Shown here piece by piece: positions 16,758 through 24,766 of a stretch of DNA of 64,000 nt. The stretch covers positions 1 to 64,000 of the forward strand of contig NZ_WTVS01000001.1 in assembly GCF_012911005.2 (NCBI RefSeq), given 5' to 3'. The notes under the pieces are model-generated. The model saw only the letters and a program-made list of their open reading frames with translations. It did not search any database and was not told where the DNA came from. A program made the translations under genes and the position numbers. This stretch comes from Aromatoleum toluolicum (GTDB taxonomy: Bacteria > Pseudomonadota > Gammaproteobacteria > Burkholderiales > Rhodocyclaceae). The first letter of the stretch is position 1; each line of letters starts with the position of its first letter.

Positions 16758-17201
16758 ATGTCGCAGCACTCCGCCGCAATCGAATGGTCGCGCGCTCCGC
16801 ACGCGACCGACCCCAAGACCTACTCGCGCAACCACGTCAGCACGCTGGCAGGTGGCCAGAAGGTCAACATGTCCTCGTCGCCCGCCTTCCTCGGCGACCC
16901 CGACGGCGCCGACCCCGAGCAGATGGTGATCAGTGCGCTCGCGAGCTGCCACATGCTGTTCTTCCTCGCGATTGCCGACCTGAAGGGATTCCCGGTGGCC
17001 CGCTACACCGACACCCCCGTCGGCGAACTCGGCAAGACCGAGAAAGGGCAGGCCCTCACGCGCATCACGCTGTCGCCGCGCATCACCTTCGTCGACAAGA
17101 CACCCGACACCGCCGCCCTCGCCGCGATACACGACAGCGCCCACAAGCGCTGCTTCATCGCCAACTCGCTCACCGCCGAGATCATCCTCGACCTCGGCTG
17201 A
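16758..17201 (+). CDS. OsmC-family peroxide-reducing protein
   Basis: A 147-residue OsmC/Ohr superfamily member. The two redox cysteines lie in ALASCHMLFFL (about residue 61) and HKRCFIANSL (about residue 131), the usual spacing in the family. Such proteins reduce organic or hydrogen peroxides with thiols. It follows a good ribosome site (GAGGAG) and probably belongs to the same transcript as the three small genes before it. The sequence resembles the YhfA/OsmC side more than Ohr, but this is not decided here. Confidence 0.85.
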   Translation: MSQHSAAIEWSRAPHATDPKTYSRNHVSTLAGGQKVNMSSSPAFLGDPDGADPEQMVISALASCHMLFFLAIADLKGFPVARYTDTPVGELGKTEKGQALTRITLSPRITFVDKTPDTAALAAIHDSAHKRCFIANSLTAEIILDLG

Positions 17202-17274
17202 CCCCGCCGCGGCCGCGGCGGGCAAGGCGCGCGATCTGTGCTATAGCGGAACATCGACCAGCCGGGAGCCGAAG

Positions 17275-17895
17275 ATGTCACCGCTGCGCTGTCTTGTCGC
17301 GGCCCTTGTCCTCTTGTCGCAGCCCCTGCCATCGACCGCGCACGCGGCCGACGCGGCGCTGGTCGAGGCGCTGCGCACGGGCGGCTACGTGCTCTACTTC
17401 CGCCATGCCCAGACGGACTGGACGCAATCGGACCGATCGAAGGATGCGGGCTGGGCTAGCTGTGCGCCGGCACGCATGCGGCAGCTTTCGGAGGCCGGGC
17501 GCGAAACGGCCCGCCAGGTCGGCGACGCGCTGCGGCGACTGAAGATTCCGGTCGGGCAAGTCCTCGCGAGCGAGTTCTGCCGCACACAGGAAACCGCCCA
17601 TTTGCTCGGACTGGGCGAGGTCGCCGTCACGCGCGCATTGATCAACGAGACGCATGCCGAGCATGCCGGCGGAACCGCCGCGCTGCGCGACGCAGCAAAG
17701 CGGCTGATGGCCACCCCGCCGCCGAAGGGAACGAACACCGTGCTGGTCGCGCATGGAAACGTGTTCATGCTGGTTTCCGACCGGCGGCCGGTGGAGGCCG
17801 GCGCAGCCGTGCTGCGCCCGGACGGCCGCGGCGGATTCGAGGTCGTCGCGCACGTGGGGCCGGACGAGTGGATCCGGCTCGCGCAAGAGCGATGA
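17275..17895 (+). CDS. Secreted histidine phosphatase-like protein
   Basis: A 206-residue histidine phosphatase (phosphoglycerate mutase-like) protein with an N-terminal signal peptide (VAALVLLSQPLPSTAHA, cleavage near residue 24), so probably periplasmic. The nucleophile motif is RHAQTD near residue 42, an alanine in place of the usual glycine of RHG; the second histidine is in VLVAHGN. SEFCRTQETA is also typical. The substrate cannot be told from sequence. It is followed by a periplasmic beta-propeller gene 21 bases on. Confidence 0.8.
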   Translation: MSPLRCLVAALVLLSQPLPSTAHAADAALVEALRTGGYVLYFRHAQTDWTQSDRSKDAGWASCAPARMRQLSEAGRETARQVGDALRRLKIPVGQVLASEFCRTQETAHLLGLGEVAVTRALINETHAEHAGGTAALRDAAKRLMATPPPKGTNTVLVAHGNVFMLVSDRRPVEAGAAVLRPDGRGGFEVVAHVGPDEWIRLAQER

Positions 17896-17916
17896 GCCAT
17901 TGAAGGAGGACGGGCG

Positions 17917-18879
17917 ATGCGTTGGACGAATTCGATCGGGGCCCTGCTCTTCATCGCGGCGACCGTCGCGGCGGCAAGTGAAGTACGGATCGAGCGCTTT
18001 GCAGTCCCGGCGGGCGCGCACCCGCACGACATCGCGCCCGCCCCCGAAGCGGGCGGACCGGTGTGGTACACCGCCCAGCGTCAGGGCGCGCTCGGCGTCC
18101 TCGATCCCGCCACCGGCAAAACGCGCCACATCCCGCTCGGGCGCGGCTCCGCACCGCATGGCGTGATCGTCGGCCCCGACGGCGCGCCGTGGATCACCGA
18201 CAGCGGACTCAACGCAATCGTCCGCGTCGATCCCAAGACCTTCGAAGTCACGCGCTATCCGCTGCCCGAGGGCGCTTACGCGAACCTCAACACCGCCGCC
18301 TTCGACGGCAGAGGCGTCCTGTGGTTCACCGGCCAGTCGGGCATCTACGGCAGGCTCGACCCGAAGGCGGGCGCGGTGCAGGTGTTCGATGCCCCGCGCG
18401 GGCGCGGCCCCTACGGCATCGCCAGCACGCCGGGCGGCGAGATCTACTACGCCTCGCTCGCCGGCAGCCACATCGCACACATCGACAGCGCGAGCGGCAA
18501 GGCCGAAGTCATCGAGCCGCCGACGCCCAACCAGGGCGCACGCCGGGTTTGGTCCGATTCCAAGGGCAGGATCTGGGTCAGCGAATGGCAGTCGGGGCAG
18601 CTCTCGCGCTTCGACCCGAAGACCAAGGAATGGCGCGCGTGGCGCGTTCCGGGCGAGAGCCCCAAGCCCTACGCCGTGTATGTCGACGAGCGCGACCATG
18701 TGTGGGTCAGCGACTTCGGCGCGAACGCGATGCACCGCTTCGACCCGGCAAGCGAGCGCTTCGAATCCTTCCCCTCCCCCGAATCGAACGCCGCGATCCG
18801 CCAGATCCTCGGTCGGAAGGGTGAGGTGTGGGCGCCGGAGTCCGGCACCGACCACCTCACCGTCTATCGCACGGAATGA
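17917..18879 (+). CDS. Periplasmic Vgb-like beta-propeller protein
   Basis: A 320-residue protein with a signal peptide (first ~20 residues, ending ATVAAAS) and repeating blades such as GVIVGPDGAPWITDSGLNAIVRVDP and VYVDERDHVWVSDFGANAMHRFDP, each about 42 residues. This is the seven-bladed virginiamycin B lyase-like fold (NHL-type). Genes of this kind in soil bacteria usually are not antibiotic lyases, so I do not assign that activity. It converges on the outer-membrane gene of the p-cresol operon with a 12-base gap. Confidence 0.75.
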   Translation: MRWTNSIGALLFIAATVAAASEVRIERFAVPAGAHPHDIAPAPEAGGPVWYTAQRQGALGVLDPATGKTRHIPLGRGSAPHGVIVGPDGAPWITDSGLNAIVRVDPKTFEVTRYPLPEGAYANLNTAAFDGRGVLWFTGQSGIYGRLDPKAGAVQVFDAPRGRGPYGIASTPGGEIYYASLAGSHIAHIDSASGKAEVIEPPTPNQGARRVWSDSKGRIWVSEWQSGQLSRFDPKTKEWRAWRVPGESPKPYAVYVDERDHVWVSDFGANAMHRFDPASERFESFPSPESNAAIRQILGRKGEVWAPESGTDHLTVYRTE

Positions 18880-18891
18880 ACGCCGCAGGCC

Positions 18892-19821
18892 TCAGAAAGG
18901 CAACACCAGCTTGAACAACGCCTTGTCGCCGCGGAAGCGGTTCTCGGCCTCGGTCTCGTGCTGCCACTGCGCGATGAACATCGTGCCGTTCTTGTTCGTG
19001 TAGCTCACGCTCGGGCCGATCGCGAACACTTCGCCCTTGCGTCCGCGCGACCACACCCCCGGCACTTCCGGCAGCGTCTCGCCTTCCAACTTGTCGTTCT
19101 CGGTCTGCTTCAGGTAGTAACCGGACAGGCCCACCGCCCACGGCCCGAAGTGCTTGCCGACGACGTAGTCCATGTGGAAGTCGTCGCCCGACTCGTAATC
19201 CATCTTCGGCATGCCCGGCGCGAGGCGGAAGTCCTTGTTCTTGCGCTTGATGTTGTACATGAACTTGCCCGACACCTCCCAGCCGTCGTCGGACAGCCAG
19301 GTCGCGGCGAAGATCGGCTCGAGGCTCCAGTAGTTCGTACCGATGCTCTTCCTCGGGTCGCCGGACTTGTACTTCCCCGTCGGCATGTTGATGTCCAGCG
19401 CGACCGTCCAGTGCAGGTTCTTGGTGTGCCACGCGATGATGACGGGGTTGAAGGTGATGTCGCCCAGCCCCGTCACGGTCTTGCTGTCGCCGCCGAGCTT
19501 CACCCGCTGCTGCACCACCGGCACGATGAGGTGCATGCCCCAGTCGCCGCCGAGGATCTTCGTATCGGTCATCTTGATGAAACGCATCGCATCGAACCAC
19601 GCGTCGACCTCGGCACCCGGTACCTTGTCGCCGTCGCCATCGCGCAACTTGCCGCTGTAGTGGCCGAAGTAGTTCAGGAAATAGTTGCCCGGCGGCGGCA
19701 CCGCGCCCGCGAGCCAGCTTTCGACGCCGTTCGGGTACTGGTCGCCGCCCTCCTTCGCGACGGCACTGCCGGTGGCGAGCACTGCGAGTGCGACGGCTGC
19801 GGTGATGTGCTTCATATTCAT
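18892..19821 (-). CDS. Outer-membrane protein of the phenol-degradation MetA family
   Basis: A 309-residue protein with signal peptide (HITAAVALAVLATGSAVA) and a beta-barrel pattern: alternating strands with aromatic girdle residues such as WTVALDINMPTGKYK, WEVSGKFMYNIKRKN and MFIAQWQHETEAENRF, ending with a C-terminal phenylalanine typical of barrels. Proteins of this group (Phenol_MetA_deg) accompany aromatic-hydrocarbon operons and are thought to help uptake across the outer membrane. It closes the p-cresol operon, 28 bases after the aldehyde dehydrogenase. Confidence 0.75.
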   Translation of the reverse strand: MNMKHITAAVALAVLATGSAVAKEGGDQYPNGVESWLAGAVPPPGNYFLNYFGHYSGKLRDGDGDKVPGAEVDAWFDAMRFIKMTDTKILGGDWGMHLIVPVVQQRVKLGGDSKTVTGLGDITFNPVIIAWHTKNLHWTVALDINMPTGKYKSGDPRKSIGTNYWSLEPIFAATWLSDDGWEVSGKFMYNIKRKNKDFRLAPGMPKMDYESGDDFHMDYVVGKHFGPWAVGLSGYYLKQTENDKLEGETLPEVPGVWSRGRKGEVFAIGPSVSYTNKNGTMFIAQWQHETEAENRFRGDKALFKLVLPF

Positions 19822-19849
19822 TGTGTCTCCTCCCTGATTTTCTTCACGC

Positions 19850-21292
19850 TCAGAACGGGAACTGCCGCCGCCCCATCTGCACGGTGATCCACTTGAGTTC
19901 GGTCATCTCGTCCATCGAGTGATGGCCGCCCTCGCGCCCCATGCCACTGTCCTTGACGCCGCCAAAAGGCACGTGCGGCTCATCCATGATCGAGGCGTCG
20001 TTGATGTGCACCATCCCCGCCTCCAGCCGCAGCGACAGGTCGAACGCCTTCTGCAGGTCGTTGGTGATGAGCCCGGACGACAGCCCGTAGCACGAATCGT
20101 TGGCGAGCCGCAGCGCCTCCTCGCTGTCCGCGGCGCGGATCACCGACACCGCCGGGCCGAAGCTCTCCTCGCGGAACACCACCATGTCGGGCGTGACGCC
20201 GGCGAGGATCGTCGGCTGGTAGAACGCCCCCTCGCTCTTGCCGCCGGAGAGCAGCTTCGCCCCCTTCGCGACCGCATCGGCGACGTGGCGATCGAGCACC
20301 GCGCACTGCTTGCGGTCGATCAGCGGCCCGATCACTGTCTGCGGGTCGTGCGGATCGCCGACCTTGAAGCCGCCGATCTTGGTCGCGAGCTTGTCGCAGA
20401 AGGCGTCGAAGATCGGCGCCTCGACGATCAGGCGCGAGTTCGCCATGCACACCTGCCCCTGGTGCAGGAAGATGCCGAAAGCCGCCGCATTCACCGCGTA
20501 ATCGATGTCCGCGTCCTTCAGCACGATCAGCGGGCTCTTGCCGCCGAGCTCCAGCGTGATGCGTTTGAAGTGCCGGCCGGCTTCCGCCGACAGCTCGCGG
20601 CCGACCTCGGTCGAGCCGGTGAAGGTGATCATGCGCACGCGCGGATCGGCGACGAACTTGTTGCCCAGCACCGCGCCCTGCACCGGCACGACGTTCAGCA
20701 CCCCCTTCGGCAACCCCGCCGCCTCGAAGATCTCGGCGATCTTCAGGCCCGTAACCGGCGTATAGGTCGCCGGCTTCAGGATGAAGGTGTTGCCGGCCGC
20801 AAGCGCCAGCGCGACCTTCTTCGTCGCGAGCAGGAAGGGGAAGTTGAACGGCGCGATGCCGGCGATCACGCCCAGCGGACGGCGCACGCTCATCGAGAAC
20901 ACGCCGGGGCTGTCGGACGGCATCGTCTCGCCGGTGATGCGACGACACTCGCCCGCGGCGCTGCGCAGCAGATTGACGACGAAGGACGCCTCGAACATCG
21001 CCTTGCCGAAGGTCGAACCGGCCTCGTCCATCAGCACGTCGGCGACCTCCGGGATGCGCTTCTGCAACTCGTCGGCCGCGCGCAGCAGGATCGCCTCGCG
21101 CTCGTTGGCGAGCGTGTTGCCCCAGCTTTCGCGCGCACGGTAGGCCGCAGCGATCGCCCGCTCCAGGTCCGCGGCGGACGCCTGATGCACCCGCCCCCAC
21201 ACTTCACCGGTCGCCGGGTTGATGTCGTCGAGGATCGTCTCGGTCGACGACGCCACCCATTCCCCGTCGATGAACAGCTTGTATTCCTTCAT
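19850..21292 (-). CDS. Aldehyde dehydrogenase, probable 4-hydroxybenzaldehyde dehydrogenase
   Basis: NAD(P)-dependent aldehyde dehydrogenase of 480 residues. The active site is complete: GSTEVGRELS cofactor loop, ELGGKSP with the general-base glutamate, and GQVCMANSR with the catalytic cysteine near residue 282. The branch is that of benzaldehyde/vanillin dehydrogenases. Lying nine bases after pchF, it should oxidise the 4-hydroxybenzaldehyde released by the methylhydroxylase to 4-hydroxybenzoate in the cytoplasm. Equivalent genes are called pchA in Pseudomonas. A second candidate for this step is the aldehyde oxidoreductase at 32.2 kb. Confidence 0.85.
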   Translation of the reverse strand: MKEYKLFIDGEWVASSTETILDDINPATGEVWGRVHQASAADLERAIAAAYRARESWGNTLANEREAILLRAADELQKRIPEVADVLMDEAGSTFGKAMFEASFVVNLLRSAAGECRRITGETMPSDSPGVFSMSVRRPLGVIAGIAPFNFPFLLATKKVALALAAGNTFILKPATYTPVTGLKIAEIFEAAGLPKGVLNVVPVQGAVLGNKFVADPRVRMITFTGSTEVGRELSAEAGRHFKRITLELGGKSPLIVLKDADIDYAVNAAAFGIFLHQGQVCMANSRLIVEAPIFDAFCDKLATKIGGFKVGDPHDPQTVIGPLIDRKQCAVLDRHVADAVAKGAKLLSGGKSEGAFYQPTILAGVTPDMVVFREESFGPAVSVIRAADSEEALRLANDSCYGLSSGLITNDLQKAFDLSLRLEAGMVHINDASIMDEPHVPFGGVKDSGMGREGGHHSMDEMTELKWITVQMGRRQFPF

Positions 21293-21301
21293 GCTTCCCC
21301 C

Positions 21302-22849
21302 TTAAAGGCTGATGCCGCACCGTCCCGGCGCGATGATGTTGTTGGGATCGAGCGCCTTTTTCAGGCGCTTCTCGACGTCGCGCTTCACCGGCCCGTAGGT
21401 CGCGGCGACCTTCTCGGCGAAGGCGGTGTTCGCGCGGTACATGCCGTAGCCTTCCTTGGCGAAGGTATGCAGCAGCTCGTCGTAGCACGCATACGCCTTC
21501 TGCATCTGTTCCGGATTCGAGCGGTCGTAGAGCAGGTCGATGACGTGGTGCATGTCGCGCCAGCCGACGATGAATTCGCCGACGTAGTCGAAGCCGTACT
21601 TGGCGAGGATGGTCTTCGCCATCTGCATCTGCTTGAGCGTCTCGGCGCCCTTCGCCTGCGACACCGGCGCGAACCAGATCGAGCCGCCGCCGCCGCGCCA
21701 GTTGTAGAGCCCGAATTCGCCGAGGTTGGGCTTGCCCTTCATCAGGTCGAAGCGGTACTGCAGCGCCTGGCTGCCCTTCGAAGCTTCCTGCGTGATGATC
21801 TTGCCGCCGGTACCCGCCGCGACCGCCTCGATGATCTTCCAGTTGGCGTCGTTGGTTTCCTTCGTGCCGTAGAGGCCCGCATACACGTTCCACGCGCCGA
21901 TGTTGTGGTCGGCCTGGATCTTCTTCACCGCCTCGTCGGGAATCGCACCCGGCCCGGTGTAATAGTCCGCGCGCTTCACCGGCGTGCACGGCGCCTCCCA
22001 CAGCGTGTGCGCGATCACCACCGCATTGGGGATCACCATCGCGATGCGCAGCGGCCGCAGCGCCTCGACGATCTTGGTGATGTCGGCCTCGTTCGGGTAC
22101 TGGATGCAGAACGGGCGGAAGTCCGGCGGCGCCGGCATCAGCCACATGCCCATCTTGGTGACGACGCCGTAGTTCGACTGCGTGAACATGCCGTCCAGCG
22201 TCGGCCCGTAGCCCCACTTGAAGACCTGCCAGGTGTTCGAGTTCTCCATCGCGCCCATGCCGGTGCGCAGCACCTGCCCGTCCGCCAGCACCACCTCCAT
22301 GCCGCACGAGAACATGAAGTGCTCGCCATACGGGGTGTAGCCGACACCGCGGTCCACCATGTTGCCCACCGGCCCCGCGATCGCCGACGGCGCCGGGCAC
22401 GAGAACCACAGCGGCAGCTTGTGCTCCTGCAGGTAGTCATAGAGCTGCTGGTAGGTCACGCCCGGCTCGACCAGCGCCGTGCACAGCTCGGGATCGACCT
22501 CGATGATGCGGTTCATGCGCCGCAGGTCCATCACGATCTGCCCGCGCTGTACCGGCGCTGCGGAACCGTAGCCGAGGTTCTTGCCGGTCGAAATCGGATA
22601 GACCGGGACACGGTACTTGTTCGCCACCTTCATGATGCGCTGGATCTGCTCGACGCCATCCGGCGTGACCGAGGCCGACAGCTCGTGCTGCTCGTCCGGC
22701 ACCGGCATCATGATCTTGCGATACGGTGCGAGCTTGTCCTCATCGACCACCACGTGCTCGTCGCCCACGATGGCCCTGATCTCGCGCACCACCTTGTCGA
22801 AATCGGCCGCACTCACGCCTTTCGGCAGCGCCTTGCTCTTCGAAACCAT
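21302..22849 (-). CDS. pchF: 4-cresol methylhydroxylase flavoprotein subunit (PchF)
   Basis: FAD subunit of the p-cresol methylhydroxylase family (with vanillyl-alcohol oxidase), 515 residues. The FAD-binding domain is seen in VYPISTGKNLGYGSAAP and LVEPGVTYQQLYDYLQEH; the cap domain and the C-terminal KKALDPNNIIAPGRCGI complete the fold. The enzyme hydroxylates the methyl group of p-cresol with water and passes electrons to the cytochrome subunit PchC. No export signal is present although the family works in the periplasm. 4-ethylphenol is an alternative substrate for near relatives and cannot be excluded. Confidence 0.88.
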   Translation of the reverse strand: MVSKSKALPKGVSAADFDKVVREIRAIVGDEHVVVDEDKLAPYRKIMMPVPDEQHELSASVTPDGVEQIQRIMKVANKYRVPVYPISTGKNLGYGSAAPVQRGQIVMDLRRMNRIIEVDPELCTALVEPGVTYQQLYDYLQEHKLPLWFSCPAPSAIAGPVGNMVDRGVGYTPYGEHFMFSCGMEVVLADGQVLRTGMGAMENSNTWQVFKWGYGPTLDGMFTQSNYGVVTKMGMWLMPAPPDFRPFCIQYPNEADITKIVEALRPLRIAMVIPNAVVIAHTLWEAPCTPVKRADYYTGPGAIPDEAVKKIQADHNIGAWNVYAGLYGTKETNDANWKIIEAVAAGTGGKIITQEASKGSQALQYRFDLMKGKPNLGEFGLYNWRGGGGSIWFAPVSQAKGAETLKQMQMAKTILAKYGFDYVGEFIVGWRDMHHVIDLLYDRSNPEQMQKAYACYDELLHTFAKEGYGMYRANTAFAEKVAATYGPVKRDVEKRLKKALDPNNIIAPGRCGISL

Positions 22850-22889
22850 TCGATTGTCTCCGTTGTATTTGTATCTGCCGCGCAGGGCG

Positions 22890-23291
22890 TCAAGTGTTGA
22901 TTGCGAACGAAACCAGGCTCGCCCTGCCCACGCGGCGGTGGGTATCCATCACGAGCCCCGCGCCGCGCGCCGCGGCGATCTGCTGGAAGATTAGCGCCGA
23001 TGCGTCGTCCATCACCCCGATCACCCGAGCCCCCGCCGCGCGGTCGAGGATCTCCGTGATGCCTGCATAGGAGCCGAGCTGCCGCGCATCCACCGCAACG
23101 GGGCATGCCCCCACCCCCGCGGCAATCCCGCGCGCAATCGCCATCGCCTGCGGCAGGTCGCCCTGCGCGAGCAGCATCACGCCCCGCCGCTCGCCCGCCG
23201 GAAACGCCGAGACGTCCGCCAGGGCCGCCACCGGCGCCAGACCCAGCGCTCCGCCGCCCGCCATACCTTTCAGGAAGTTCCGCCTGTCCAT
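22890..23291 (-). CDS. Twin-arginine signal protein between pchC and pchF (PchX-like)
   Basis: A 133-residue protein beginning MDRRNFLKGMAGGGALGL, a clear twin-arginine (Tat) signal motif RRNFLK with hydrophobic stretch and AALA cleavage site near residue 25. The mature ~108 residues have a Rossmann-like alternation (GVMLLAQGDLPQAMAIARG, ARVIGVMDDASALIFQQI) but no motif I recognise. Its place between the cytochrome and flavoprotein genes is that of pchX in pseudomonad p-cresol clusters, whose function is not established. I took the ATG at 23291; a longer frame upstream overlaps pchC. Confidence 0.7.
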   Translation of the reverse strand: MDRRNFLKGMAGGGALGLAPVAALADVSAFPAGERRGVMLLAQGDLPQAMAIARGIAAGVGACPVAVDARQLGSYAGITEILDRAAGARVIGVMDDASALIFQQIAAARGAGLVMDTHRRVGRASLVSFAINT

Positions 23292-23298
23292 GATCGGG

Positions 23299-23601
23299 TC
23301 ACTCCCGCGCCAGCACAGCGCCGGTGCTGATCCGGCGCGCGACATCCGCCAGCGTCGCATCGTCGATCTCGGTCGGGCGAAACGCCGGCATCGCCCGGTT
23401 GCCCATGCGCACGACACGCTGGATGTACTCGGGCGGCAAGCCGCGCCCCTTCAGCACCGGCCCGACGTTCGCCTCGTGGCAGTGTCCGCACACCTTCTGG
23501 TAAAGCTCCGCCCCGTCACGCCACTGTCCCGCGCCCGCACTTCCCGCCGCGGTCGCCAACGCCAACACCCCCAGCCACCCGCCCCACGCTCTCGTTCGCA
23601 T
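23299..23601 (-). CDS. pchC: 4-cresol methylhydroxylase cytochrome c subunit (PchC)
   Basis: Small class I c-type cytochrome, 100 residues with a Sec signal peptide (WLGVLALATAAGSAGA). The haem attachment site is CGHCH and a distal methionine lies in NRAMPAF, both with family spacing. It accepts electrons from the PchF flavin in the periplasm. The ATG at 23601 has AAGGGG about nine bases upstream. It is the first gene of the operon, about 41 bases after the predicted sigma-54 start. The next gene begins seven bases after its stop. Confidence 0.88.
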   Translation of the reverse strand: MRTRAWGGWLGVLALATAAGSAGAGQWRDGAELYQKVCGHCHEANVGPVLKGRGLPPEYIQRVVRMGNRAMPAFRPTEIDDATLADVARRISTGAVLARE

Positions 23602-23619
23602 CTTTTGCGCCCCTTCTGA

Positions 23620-23635
23620 TTGTTTGACTTCAAAC
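23620..23635. promoter_or_regulatory. Palindromic block in the pchC leader
   Basis: GTTTGACTTCAAAC (23622-23635) is a perfect inverted repeat (GTTTGA-CT-TCAAAC) between the predicted transcription start and the pchC ATG. The overlapping 12-base block TTGTTTGACTTC (23620-23631) recurs exactly before the aldehyde oxidoreductase gene at 32168. A repressor site is a reasonable guess. Confidence 0.4.
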
Positions 23636-23652
23636 GTCTCCGACCAGAGCAC

Positions 23653-23668
23653 AGCAAGAGCAATGCCT
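23653..23668 (-). promoter_or_regulatory. Sigma-54 type promoter of the p-cresol operon
   Basis: On the minus strand AGGCATTGCTCTTGCT has the invariant GG and GC exactly ten bases apart, with TTGCT matching the -12 consensus. The start point would be near 23642, 41 bases before pchC. A sigma-54 activator gene lies 1.6 kb away in the same region, which supports the call. Confidence 0.7.
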
Positions 23669-23750
23669 GCTTTCGCGTTACGAGCATTTCTTCCTTATTT
23701 ACAGGCACTTGCAGCACGCAATGGAGAAAAACGCCCGGCTGAAATGAAAC

Positions 23751-23781
23751 GGGGCGGTGTCTGAAATACAGACACCGCCCC
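23751..23781. promoter_or_regulatory. 31-base inverted repeat upstream of the p-cresol promoter
   Basis: GGGGCGGTGTCTG and CAGACACCGCCCC (13-base arms) flank AAATA. The centre is about 124 bases upstream of the predicted transcription start, in the range of sigma-54 enhancer sites. A related palindrome lies 90 bases further out. It could alternatively be the end of a mobile element or a terminator for the integrase remnant. Confidence 0.45.
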
Positions 23782-23847
23782 ACCGCAAACAGCCCCGCGC
23801 GCCGCGCCCCACCATGCGCGACGCGAAACTACCCTGCGATTCGCAAA

Positions 23848-23864
23848 TTCAGACACTGTCTGAA
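23848..23864. promoter_or_regulatory. 17-base palindrome related to the preceding repeat
   Basis: TTCAGACACTGTCTGAA is perfectly symmetrical about one base. It shares TGTCTGAAAT and a following CACC with the repeat at 23751-23781. It may be a second upstream activating site for the two-component regulator or part of the boundary of the inserted integrase fragment. Confidence 0.4.
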
Positions 23865-23883
23865 ATTGCGACACCCGCAGCGC

Positions 23884-24260
23884 TCACCCCGTCAAGTCGA
23901 GCGGACTCCGCACACCGCGCCCTCCCCGGTTCAGGACATGGGTGTAGATCATCGTCGTCGACACATCCGCATGTCCGAGCAACTCCTGCACCGTGCGGAT
24001 GTCGTAGCCGGCCTCGAGCACGTGAGTGGCAAAGGAGTGCCGCAGCGTGTGCGGACTCACCGGCTTCACGATCCCGGCGCGCGCGGCGGCCGCCTTCACC
24101 GCCCGTTGCACCCGCTTCTCATCGACGTGATGACGCCACACCGCCCCCGAACGCGGATCCACCGACAGCCCCGCCGCCGGAAACACGTATTGCCAGCCCA
24201 ACGAAGTCGCAGCCGCGGGATATTTCGTCGCCAAGGCATGCGGCAACCAGACATCCCCCA
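23884..24260 (-). pseudogene. Integron integrase (IntI) C-terminal remnant
   Basis: Only the last ~125 residues of a tyrosine recombinase survive. They include the IntI-type segment WQYVFPAAG...RHHVDE, the catalytic [12 protein letters not shown] in [11 protein letters not shown], and the nucleophile tyrosine in [11 protein letters not shown], ending RSPLDLTG as integron integrases do. The first catalytic arginine and the whole N-terminal core-binding domain (about 200 residues) are missing; coding resemblance stops near 24255, where an oppositely oriented gene begins. The frame itself remains open upstream but reads the antisense of that gene. Likely inactive. Confidence 0.75.
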
Positions 24261-24279
24261 CACCATTGTGCCCCCTCCT

Positions 24280-24672
24280 ATGAACACCACATCCACACCC
24301 ATCGCCTCCATTGAGCAGTTCAAGCGCGCCCTTCTCGCCCTGCGCGACAAGGGTCTGCCGGACACCCATCTCGCAATGCTCAAGGCGCAGGCGAAGGAAG
24401 AAGGCGCAATGATCACGTCAACAAAGCTTGCAGTCGCCGCTGGCTACGGGAACTACAACGCTGCCAATCTTCAGTACGGAACATTGGCCTTCAATCTTGG
24501 CGCTTACCTCGACTACACCCCGCCAAAGAGAAGAGACGGGACGTTTATGTGGTGGACCGTTCTATCCTACTCGGTCGACGACACCCCCGACCCAGAGACA
24601 GGTCACTTCCAGTTCGTCATGCGACCCGAGCTGCTTGCGGCGCTCAGGGAGATGCGGTGGGTTCGACCGTAG
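24280..24672 (+). CDS. Hypothetical protein beside the integrase remnant
   Basis: A 130-residue product I cannot assign. The middle reads [22 protein letters not shown], a short motif I associate with cassette-borne hypothetical proteins, though that is memory and not a match. A tryptophan-containing segment ([14 protein letters not shown]) follows. Codons end in A or T more often than in neighbouring genes, which suggests a separate origin. The ATG at 24280 has no clear ribosome site. It is oriented away from the integrase remnant, the layout of a first cassette in an integron, but no attC or attI site was recognised. Confidence 0.5.
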   Translation: MNTTSTPIASIEQFKRALLALRDKGLPDTHLAMLKAQAKEEGAMITSTKLAVAAGYGNYNAANLQYGTLAFNLGAYLDYTPPKRRDGTFMWWTVLSYSVDDTPDPETGHFQFVMRPELLAALREMRWVRP

Positions 24673-24766
24673 CGCCGCGGTTTCGATGATCTGGTCGGCG
24701 TAGCTTTAGCCGGGCCCGGCCAACGACGTTATAATCAGCACATCTTATTATCACTACGAGCATTCC

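Noticed and set aside
17917-18879. Streptogramin resistance gene
   Set aside because: The Vgb-like propeller fold is common in soil bacteria without lyase activity, and nothing in the context suggests resistance.
19919-22900. A 993-residue open frame on the plus strand
   Set aside because: It is antisense to the well-supported pchF and aldehyde dehydrogenase genes, is rich in Arg/His/Asp as GC-rich shadow frames are, and has no recognisable domain.
23848-23864. LexA box for the integrase remnant
   Set aside because: The palindrome does not have CTGT-N8-ACAG spacing, and the integrase is truncated at its 5' end so its promoter is gone.
24262-24766. Integron attC or attI sites around the orphan gene
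   Set aside because: I looked for GTTRRRY and its inverse with flanking complementarity on both sides of the gene and found none convincing.
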